Shown piece by piece: positions 26,457 through 32,791 of a DNA stretch of 64,000 nt. A program made the translations under genes and the position numbers. The DNA is taken from contig NZ_CP150290.1 in the NCBI RefSeq assembly GCF_038051995.1, positions 6,051,001-6,115,000 of the forward strand, given 5' to 3'. The stretch is from Paenibacillus sp. FSL H8-0537 (GTDB taxonomy: Bacteria > Bacillota > Bacilli > Paenibacillales > Paenibacillaceae). Positions within the stretch are counted from its first letter, which is position 1, and every line of letters begins with the position of its first letter. The notes under the pieces are model-generated. The model searched no databases and was not told the DNA's origin. It was given only the letters and a program-made list of their open reading frames with translations.

Positions 26457-27770
26457 ATGGAAAAACGTCATACAATTGGAATTATGGATCGCCCTCCGCT
26501 AGGGCAGAGCCTGATGCTGAGCTTGCAGCATCTATTCGCCATGTTCGGCTCCACCGTACTCGTGCCGAATTTGCTTGGCGTCGATCCGGCTGTCTGCCTG
26601 CTGATGAACGGAATCGGCACCTTGCTTTATTTATGGATTTGCAAAGGCAAAATTCCTGCCTATCTCGGTTCAAGCTTTGCTTTTATCGCTCCTGCGGGAG
26701 CCGTTATTGGCGAGCACGCCGCCGGAGAGCCCGGCAATTACGCTGCGGCACTGGGCGGTTTTATCGCCGCAGGCGTTATTTTCACACTTGTCGCCTTAAT
26801 TATTCATTATGCAGGAACAGGCTGGATTAACGTCGTTTTCCCTCCTGCGGCGATGGGCGCGATTGTAGCGATTATCGGGCTGGAGCTCATTCCGGTTGCA
26901 GCGAAAATGGCTGGCTGGATTATGCCGGATAAATACCCGGACCCAGCGAACTGGAAAATGGACGGTGCTACGGTTGCCTTATCAACGATTACGCTGGGCA
27001 TAACCGTGTTCGGCTCCGTGCTTTTCCGCGGGTTTATGAAGATCATTCCGATTCTAATCGGAATTGTGTCTGGATATGTCATTGCCTATTGTATGGGTAT
27101 GACCGACTTTTCTGGTGTGGGGAAGAGCGGCTGGCTGCAGTCTCCTGAGTTTACGCTGCCCATCTTCCAGTGGGCCGCTATTCTTGCCATCGCTCCGGCT
27201 GCGCTCGTCGTTATTGCCGAGCATATCGGACATCTGGTCGTAACGAGCAATATCGTGGAAAAGGATTTATCGAAGGACCCGGGGCTGAGCCGCTCCATGC
27301 TGGGCAACGGGATTTCCACGATGATTTCCGGCTTTGTCGGCTCCACGCCGAATACAACCTACGGTGAAAACATCGGCGTACTCGCAATCACGAAGGTTTA
27401 TTCGACCTTTGTCATTGGCGGCGCTGCCGTCATCGCCATTGTGCTCTCTTTTTCAGGAAAATTCTCGGCGCTCATTTCAGGCATTCCGACTCCAGTTATG
27501 GGCGGCGTCTCCCTGCTTCTGTTCGGCGTTATCGCCGCATCTGGCTTCCGGATGCTTGTCGAATCGAAGGTCGATTACAGCAAGCCGACTAATCTGTTTC
27601 TGACGACAGTTGTCATGGTAACTGGACTCAGCGGCGTCACCATCAAGCTAGGCGATTTCGCCATCTCCGGTATGGCGCTTGCGACAGTCGTAGCGATTTT
27701 GCTAAGCCTGCTGTTCAAGCTGTTTGATGTGCTGAAGCTGTCCAACGATCACGAGGCATCTGGGCACTAG
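26457..27770 (+). CDS. uraA: Uracil/xanthine permease family transporter (UraA-like)
   Basis: 437 residues from ATG 26457. Nucleobase-cation symporter-2 protein with about 12-14 membrane segments. Conserved parts: LSLQHLFAMFGSTVLVPNLLG, the substrate-site Glu in VVIAEHIGHLVVTSNI, and GSTPNTTYGENIGVLAITKVYS. MEKRHTIGIMDRPPL at the start is typical of Bacillus uracil permeases. It takes up uracil by proton symport. An ATG at 26451 in another frame sits closer to GGGAGG but gives a non-homologous shadow frame. Confidence 0.9.
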   Translation: MEKRHTIGIMDRPPLGQSLMLSLQHLFAMFGSTVLVPNLLGVDPAVCLLMNGIGTLLYLWICKGKIPAYLGSSFAFIAPAGAVIGEHAAGEPGNYAAALGGFIAAGVIFTLVALIIHYAGTGWINVVFPPAAMGAIVAIIGLELIPVAAKMAGWIMPDKYPDPANWKMDGATVALSTITLGITVFGSVLFRGFMKIIPILIGIVSGYVIAYCMGMTDFSGVGKSGWLQSPEFTLPIFQWAAILAIAPAALVVIAEHIGHLVVTSNIVEKDLSKDPGLSRSMLGNGISTMISGFVGSTPNTTYGENIGVLAITKVYSTFVIGGAAVIAIVLSFSGKFSALISGIPTPVMGGVSLLLFGVIAASGFRMLVESKVDYSKPTNLFLTTVVMVTGLSGVTIKLGDFAISGMALATVVAILLSLLFKLFDVLKLSNDHEASGH

Positions 27771-27826
27771 AACCAGCAGCAAAGCTCGAAGTAGCAGCGG
27801 CTAGTCATTCGTATCAAATTAACTAT

Positions 27827-27868
27827 AAAATGACGCACAAACTAACCATAGTTTGATGCGTCATTTTA
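27827..27868 (+). terminator. Terminator after the uracil permease gene
   Basis: Inverted repeat AAAATGACGCA...TAGTTTGATGCGTCATTTT with an inner AAACTA/TAGTTT pairing. It ends in TTTT and could work on both strands. Confidence 0.75.
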
Positions 27869-27958
27869 CTGTAACATCAAAAGGCTTATGGAGGAGAAAT
27901 GCCTAACGCCCTCCATCCCACTCTTACATAGGATAGAAGCAGAGGAGGGAAACCTTTC

Positions 27959-28297
27959 ATGCCTTCATACCGCATTATCGTTGATCTTTCTGACCGCAGG
28001 CTGTATTTGCTTGATGGCAATACGGTCGTAAACGCCTATCCTGTTGGCATCGGCAAAATGCTGACACAATCGCCACTCGGCGAATTTACGATTATAAATA
28101 AACAAGCCAATCCCGGCGGGCCGTTCGGCGCTTTCTGGATGGGATTGTCCAAGCCGCATTACGGCATTCATGGAAACAATGATCCTGCATCTATCGGGCG
28201 TATGGTGTCGCATGGCTGCATCCGCATGTACAATGACGATGTTGTCACGCTCGCCCATTTGGTTCCGATTAATACCCGCGTGACCATTCGGGAATAA
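27959..28297 (+). CDS. L,D-transpeptidase (YkuD domain)
   Basis: 112 residues, ATG 27959 behind AGAGGAGGG. A stand-alone YkuD catalytic domain: [25 protein letters not shown] holds the catalytic His and Cys of the HGCIR motif. No signal peptide is visible, as in Bacillus YciB/YkuD-like short forms. Expected role is 3-3 cross-linking or modification of peptidoglycan, though without a signal its export route is unclear. Confidence 0.9.
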   Translation: MPSYRIIVDLSDRRLYLLDGNTVVNAYPVGIGKMLTQSPLGEFTIINKQANPGGPFGAFWMGLSKPHYGIHGNNDPASIGRMVSHGCIRMYNDDVVTLAHLVPINTRVTIRE

Positions 28298-28318
28298 AGA
28301 TTGGGAAGAACCTGCGGC

Positions 28319-28336
28319 GGTCAGCAAGCGCTGACC
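28319..28336. terminator. Palindromic hairpin between convergent genes
   Basis: GGTCAGC-AAGC-GCTGACC, extended by GGCG/CGCC outside. There is no T-run, so termination is possible but weak. Confidence 0.35.
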
Positions 28337-28362
28337 TTCGCCTTATACTAGTAACGTAATTA

Positions 28363-29163
28363 CTAAGCGTTGTACCAATACATAGGATGTTCGTCTACTT
28401 GCTCAAAACAAAGCTTATGCGCCACACTTAAGGACTCTATATTATCAGAATGACAACACCAATTTGGTGTCAGCCCTCGATTTAGGCACTCATTAATAAA
28501 ACGGACACCAACCAACGTTGCCAGGCCTTTTCTTTTGTATTTTTCTACTGTTATGATGTCAATTTCAGCGTAGCCACCTCCAACATAGGGAGAAGAACAC
28601 ACACTGATAATCTTATCGTCTTTTGTCACAAAATGACCGACACCATTATCGATAAATTGTTGGGCCGAATCCCAAACTAATTTGTAATACGAGTAAAAGT
28701 CCTCTCTATATTGGTCTGCTATTTCTGGATTTAATCCTTCTTCGTTGAATTCAGGGTTGAGCACAAATGGATAATCGCGATAAGCTTGAAGAAATTTTTC
28801 CTTGTTAAAATGAAAATAGGCTCGTTTAATTTTGGCCGCATTGATCAGATTATTTTCAGCCAGCAGTTGTTCCCAATCCGTTGAAAATAAAGCTAGAGCA
28901 TAAAAATCAATAGGATGGCTATTTTTATTGTTTAGGAACTCGATAACCCCTTCGTTAAAAGGAGCATCGTTTGCAGCTCCTAACAAGCAGTAGAATCCAC
29001 CAACACTCGTTATTAAAGCAGCTGTAGCATTGTTCCTATCGTTTACTAGCACCTTTCCTGTTTGCAGCTGCTGAATTACCGATAAAGCATAGACCGCTTT
29101 ATTTCCCACCTTTTCAAGCATTGGATTTACAATATAAAACTCTGCTGCTGTTAGCTCATGCAT
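28363..29163 (-). CDS. GNAT-family acetyltransferase (GNAT_acetyltran type)
   Basis: 266 residues from ATG 29163, chosen because AAAGGAGC precedes it; the open frame begins at 29241. The C-terminal half has the acetyl-CoA fold: YAEIDIITVEKYKRKGLATLVGVRFINECL, with the KRKGLA loop, then NPxW-like PNWCCHSDNIESLSVAHKLCFE. The N-terminal half matches the companion domain of this two-domain family. Function unknown. It is the last minus-strand gene before the toxin locus and is not obviously part of it. Confidence 0.85.
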   Translation of the reverse strand: MHELTAAEFYIVNPMLEKVGNKAVYALSVIQQLQTGKVLVNDRNNATAALITSVGGFYCLLGAANDAPFNEGVIEFLNNKNSHPIDFYALALFSTDWEQLLAENNLINAAKIKRAYFHFNKEKFLQAYRDYPFVLNPEFNEEGLNPEIADQYREDFYSYYKLVWDSAQQFIDNGVGHFVTKDDKIISVCSSPYVGGGYAEIDIITVEKYKRKGLATLVGVRFINECLNRGLTPNWCCHSDNIESLSVAHKLCFEQVDEHPMYWYNA

Positions 29164-29324
29164 AGGAACTGCTCCTTTGTTTACAAATCGCTTTACAACG
29201 AAGAACCTAAATACGTTTTTCCCATTCCTCTTTCCTACCACTGGTTTAAAAATCTCTTGAAATGGAACGAATCTATGAAACCATTCTAGTCTGTGGTACC
29301 CATCCAGTAGAGCGAATATCCGAA

Positions 29325-29369
29325 AAACGCCTATTCCATCTTAAAATTACACAATGGAATAAGCATTTT
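29325..29369 (-). terminator. Terminator after SUKH gene 1 (diverged copy)
   Basis: CGCCTATTCCAT / ATGGAATAAGCATTTT hairpin, the diverged duplicate of 32184-32231. This shows that the duplicated unit includes the terminator. Confidence 0.65.
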
Positions 29370-29408
29370 GAACTTTTATTAAAATGAGAAATTTTTTACA
29401 GATTTCAA

Positions 29409-29843
29409 TTATAGTTTTGAAATAAACTCACTAAATGTATCTGCTACAAAGTATGTAACCGGTTCTAAATCACCTGAATCTTCATGGTTCCAAACACAGA
29501 CACTAGGATTTTCACTATCCTTCCTAAAATCCAAACAAACAAAATCGCCTGCAAACAAAACAACAATTGGTAAAATATCTGCACCAATTAACTCTTCATT
29601 TTCAGTTAATCTATCTTCAAGCTGTGTTAGTGTGACATCTATATCATACATACCTAGAAAGCGATCTATTGCATATTCACGTCCATTACATTCAAAAGCT
29701 CCTTCTAGCGTTCTTCCTTCATTATTTTCTTTCAAAAATTCGACAAAATCCTTTGGAAGTTTTACTCGCCAGAACTTTTCTTTTCTCTCAAACAACTCAT
29801 CAATCGGCAATGGATAAATTATTGTCGCTTTATCTATTTCCAC
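29409..29843 (-). CDS. SMI1/KNR4 (SUKH) family immunity protein, short paralogue
   Basis: 144 residues from GTG 29843 behind GGGGAAGG. Conserved SUKH core: LPKDFVEFLKENNEG, DILPIVVLFAGDFVCLDFR and VCVWNHED, and the tail VADTFSEFISKL. It is almost identical to the protein at 32273-32740 but lacks 11 residues (CLLQTPRENRL) after DRF L. SUKH proteins commonly neutralise HNH/WHH nuclease toxins of polymorphic toxin systems. The toxin remnant upstream is disarmed, so this copy may be dispensable or may protect against kin carrying the same tip. Confidence 0.88.
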   Translation of the reverse strand: MEIDKATIIYPLPIDELFERKEKFWRVKLPKDFVEFLKENNEGRTLEGAFECNGREYAIDRFLGMYDIDVTLTQLEDRLTENEELIGADILPIVVLFAGDFVCLDFRKDSENPSVCVWNHEDSGDLEPVTYFVADTFSEFISKL

Positions 29844-29882
29844 AAAAATACCTTCCCCTACTTAATTCATTACAGGAATGAC
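29844..29882 (-). repeat. Leader repeat, copy 2
   Basis: On the minus strand CATTCCTGTAATGAATTAA, then the ribosome site and GTG of the SUKH gene. The same order occurs at 32741-32776 and, split by IS110, at 8118-8134 plus 9905-9925. Confidence 0.75.
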
Positions 29883-29894
29883 CCCTTACATTTA

Positions 29895-30140
29895 TTATCT
29901 AGGGGCATCTGCCCACATTCCAGTTGTCCTACCACCATTATGAGGAATAATGTTATGAATCCCGAAAGGAACTAGCTCCATTTTACGCTCCTTATCAAAT
30001 AACTTCTAGTAGTCTTCTGGTAAATAAACCGTTTCTTTAACTACTCCGGCACCAGCAAAATCTGCATATCCATATCTCATGCCTTCGACTTTATTTACTG
30101 TAATTTTAGGAATTTGTCCGTTTATGATAGATTGTTGTAT
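29895..30140 (-). pseudogene. Disarmed WHH nuclease toxin tip (remnant)
   Basis: The segment aligns with 32792-33110, the C-terminal tip of the full toxin, through KITVNKVEGMRYG, KETVYLPE and the GGRTTG(M/N)WADAPR end. Relative to that copy about 88 bp are missing, exactly the part encoding GMTWHHTEISGK and its flank. The PEQYWKL region also reads PEDY-stop (TGG to TAG). No N-terminal toxin part precedes it. It is a decayed toxin tip still followed by its immunity gene. Confidence 0.85.
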
Positions 30141-30181
30141 AAAAAAGAAACCACAACACGGGCGGATAGCTCGCATTGTGG
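30141..30181 (-). terminator. Terminator after the putative immunity gene at 30259
   Basis: CCACAATGCGAGC...GCCCGTGTTGTGG hairpin (minus strand) with internal mismatches, then TTTCTTTTTT. Confidence 0.6.
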
Positions 30182-30258
30182 CATTGTTGGTGTATTGTGC
30201 GATCTTTACTATACTTTTAATTGAATAACCGGTGTAATAAAGCCCCTATCCCATTCAT

Positions 30259-30726
30259 TTAAATAGCAACATCTTGATAACCTACTTCAGTTATTTCTTC
30301 GTCTAATAAACGAAGTCCAATTCCATTTTCCACATCCCACGTACATTGAAATAGTACTCCCATATCGCGACCTTCATAAATACCTGCATATGGAACAACA
30401 ATTGAATCTAAACTTATCATTTCAAGAAGTTTATCTGTTGTTTCTACCAACGGATAATTCTCATCATATGCAATATCATAACCCAACTCATGCCGCTTTT
30501 CTTGGTAGTATTCTAAAATAGGTTGCAATAGGCTTTGATGCAATTGATCCCAACTTTTCATTAGTGATTGATACGCCTTATACTGATCTTCTTCGAATTC
30601 TCCATCTTCGTCCCCTTTAACAATAAGGTCTATATCCACTACTGTTCCAAAAAAATTAATTGTGGTGGCTTTAGACCAAATGTAGTCATACTCAAGTTCA
30701 CCAAAAATTGGATCGTTTATTTTCAT
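30259..30726 (-). CDS. Putative immunity protein (DUF6985/DUF2004-like)
   Basis: 155 residues, ATG 30726 preceded by AGAGGAGC. An acidic protein beginning KINDPIFGELEYDYIWSK, with a central helix-rich segment (LLQPILEYYQEKRHELGYD) and ending LLDEEITEVGYQDVAI. I recall this pattern from small DUF6985/DUF2004 proteins often placed beside toxins, but the family assignment is from memory. It begins 15 nt after the orphan toxin cassette at 30742, the position of an immunity gene. The low G+C matches its neighbours. Confidence 0.7.
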   Translation of the reverse strand: MKINDPIFGELEYDYIWSKATTINFFGTVVDIDLIVKGDEDGEFEEDQYKAYQSLMKSWDQLHQSLLQPILEYYQEKRHELGYDIAYDENYPLVETTDKLLEMISLDSIVVPYAGIYEGRDMGVLFQCTWDVENGIGLRLLDEEITEVGYQDVAI

Positions 30727-30741
30727 TATTAAAGCTCCTCT

Positions 30742-32010
30742 TTAACGTTTATTGGCAAATCCTTTAGGTTCAAAGGCACCTGCATTTATCTCTCCAACTC
30801 CGCCAAGATGACCAAATTTACCGTTTATAATAGTTGGAATAAGTTGAATGATTTTACCGTCATTTAATTCATGCCATGTTAATTTGTTTTTATCTCTGTA
30901 TTTATTTATATCTTTCCCAGTAATCTTACCAGGCTCCATCCCAAATTGATGTGCTAATTCAGGGGATTTATTGAGCTGATTAGCCAACTCAGCATCTGCT
31001 TGAGCAAAATTATATGTTCTTGCTTTTCCACCAAAGTTTTTCCCATTAATAATTTTTCCACCTAGCATATATTGAATTTCTAACTGTGCTTTTGCAACTG
31101 GTGAAAAGTCAGGAACTGCATTTTTATACTGTATACCATCAATTCCAGCTTCGTCTAATATCTTCTTTATATTAGGATCAGGAGGTGGCTTTAGGATCGC
31201 TTTAGACTCACCCCTTTCTCCTTCAAAACCAATTTTCGGGTTATCTGGAGCTGGTGTTTGCTTATACCTTGCTTCGTATGAACTTGCAAATTCAGTTTGC
31301 TTGAAGGCAGGTGGAGTATCATCAATCTTACCCGTCCCCTCAGCCTCTCGCTTCAGTCGATCCATCTCTTCCAGATACCGCTTCTGCACGTCTGTTTTTG
31401 GAAGTTCAATTAGCGACTTGTTGTTAGGAAAAGAGTCCATGAATTGGAACCCTTCAGGGGTCACAAGCTGATTGCCAAAGCCTAATCCACGGCCACTTCC
31501 TGCACCCTCCGGTTTGACCGCTGGACTTTTCGGTACCGTTGGTTCCATCCCTCCTGGTGCCTTTATTTTAACCGAGAACAATAAGCCGAGCACTCCGATT
31601 ACATCCTGCACATGCTCCTTGGAATTCGGATTTTCCGGTGCAAACGCTCCCTGCACCATCCCCGTTAGACCCAGGCTCAAATAATCCAAATAGGCAGACA
31701 CCGACTCATTCCGATTCGCCGTTCGATCTTCATGTTCCTTCCATAGCGCCCCAGGTACACTGATCAAGCCCATTGTCGCGTTGTTAAAAAAATCATAGAC
31801 CGAGTCGTTGCTCTTGTTCGCTCGATCAACGTGAGCATTGTATAAATCCGTCGCCACTTCAGCTATGCTATTTCCGGTTTGCTTAATCGCAGCGCGTGAA
31901 TCTCCTTGAGCTGCACCCTCGCCAGTTCCCCCATCAGACCCATCATAAAGAGATAACGTGCGTTGTGCAGCAACGGCACCTGTTTGAAATAACTCGTCAT
32001 AGTTGCTCAA
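30742..32010 (-). CDS. Orphan polymorphic-toxin cassette, N-terminally truncated, WHE-type HNH tip
   Basis: The open frame gives 422 residues from TTG 32010, but no ribosome site precedes it. Residues about 40-230 are nearly identical to the middle of the full toxin at 32792-35002. The first 39 residues are a frame-shifted relic: another frame still reads MTSYFKQVPLLHNARYLFMM, with internal deletions against the full copy. After the shared EEMDRLKREAEGTGK the tip differs completely and ends LTWHELNDGKIIQLIPTIINGKFGHLGGVGEI, an HNH/Endonuclease VII-type pattern in which the usual WHH reads WHE. It lacks the export/N-terminal region, so it is probably silent unless recombined. Confidence 0.7.
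   Translation of the reverse strand: MSNYDELFQTGAVAAQRTLSLYDGSDGGTGEGAAQGDSRAAIKQTGNSIAEVATDLYNAHVDRANKSNDSVYDFFNNATMGLISVPGALWKEHEDRTANRNESVSAYLDYLSLGLTGMVQGAFAPENPNSKEHVQDVIGVLGLLFSVKIKAPGGMEPTVPKSPAVKPEGAGSGRGLGFGNQLVTPEGFQFMDSFPNNKSLIELPKTDVQKRYLEEMDRLKREAEGTGKIDDTPPAFKQTEFASSYEARYKQTPAPDNPKIGFEGERGESKAILKPPPDPNIKKILDEAGIDGIQYKNAVPDFSPVAKAQLEIQYMLGGKIINGKNFGGKARTYNFAQADAELANQLNKSPELAHQFGMEPGKITGKDINKYRDKNKLTWHELNDGKIIQLIPTIINGKFGHLGGVGEINAGAFEPKGFANKR
31331..31893. repeat. Direct duplication, copy 1 (partner 33306-33868)
   Basis: About 563 bp at a constant offset of 1,975 bp. The first roughly 430 bp differ at only one position seen (ACC/ACT codon region near 31536); the last 130 bp carry scattered changes. 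It encodes the conserved region before the variable toxin tips. Confidence 0.9.
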
Positions 32011-32183
32011 ACGACTTAATATTCGCTCATACGTTTGCGTTACACTCGCCTTTAACTCAAATTTTTCTTCCCTTTACATTTACTTCTTCCCAAAGTCAAT
32101 CGACTCCGTTGCCGTCTGAATAGAGACGTTTCCTCTATGATTTTCAAACGTTTAGGGATTCATCAGCAACTTGTTTCCTACTC

Positions 32184-32231
32184 AAAAAAATGCCTATTCC
32201 ATCTTAAATTGCACGATGGAATAGGCATTTT
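32184..32231 (-). terminator. Terminator after SUKH gene 2
   Basis: AAAATGCCTATTCCAT / ATGGAATAGGCATTTTTTT hairpin on the minus strand, about 40 nt past the stop. Confidence 0.85.
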
Positions 32232-32272
32232 GAATTTCTATTAAAATGAGAAAAAAAATTTTAAGATTTTAA

Positions 32273-32740
32273 TTATAGTTTTGAAATAAACTCACTAAAT
32301 GTATCTGCTACAAAGTATGTTACCGGTTCTAAATCACCTGACTCTTCATGGTTCCAAACACATACACTTGGATTCTCTCTATCCTTCCTAAAATCCAAAC
32401 AAACAAAATCACCTGCAAACAAAACAACAATTGGCAAAATATCTGCACCAATTAACTCTTCATTATCAGTTAATCTATCTTCAAGTTGTGTTAGTGTGAC
32501 ATCTATATCATACATACCTAATCTATTTTCTCTGGGTGTTTGAAGTAAACATAGAAAGCGATCTATTGCATATTCACGTCCATTACATTCAAAAGCTCCT
32601 TCTAGCGTTCTCCCTCCATTATTTTCCTTTAAAAAATCAATAAAATCCTTTGGAAGTTTTACTCGCCAGAACTTTTCTTTTCTCTCAAACAACTCATCAA
32701 TTGGCAATGGATAAATTATAGTCGCTTTATCTATTTCCAC
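32273..32740 (-). CDS. SMI1/KNR4 (SUKH) family immunity protein, full-length
   Basis: 155 residues from GTG 32740 behind GGGAGG; the frame opens five codons earlier inside the ribosome site. SUKH core as in the 29409 paralogue, with the extra 11-residue segment CLLQTPRENRL. It begins 51 nt after the stop of the full toxin and shares its strand, so it is the likely antidote to the WHH tip. Confidence 0.9.
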   Translation of the reverse strand: MEIDKATIIYPLPIDELFERKEKFWRVKLPKDFIDFLKENNGGRTLEGAFECNGREYAIDRFLCLLQTPRENRLGMYDIDVTLTQLEDRLTDNEELIGADILPIVVLFAGDFVCLDFRKDRENPSVCVWNHEESGDLEPVTYFVADTFSEFISKL

Positions 32741-32776
32741 AAAAATACCTCCCACTACTTAATTCATTACAGGAAC
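32741..32776 (-). repeat. Leader repeat, copy 3
   Basis: CTGTAATGAATTAAGTAGTG then GGAGG and the GTG start at 32740. It is the best reference copy for reconstructing the sequence split by IS110 at 8135-9904. Confidence 0.75.
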
Positions 32777-32791
32777 GGCTTCTTAAATTTA

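Noticed and set aside
26132..26830. A 232-codon plus frame that includes an ATG well spaced from GGGAGG
   Set aside because: It overlaps the uracil permease in another frame, and its protein has no sensible composition. A WYEN stretch resembling SLH repeats was judged a coincidence.
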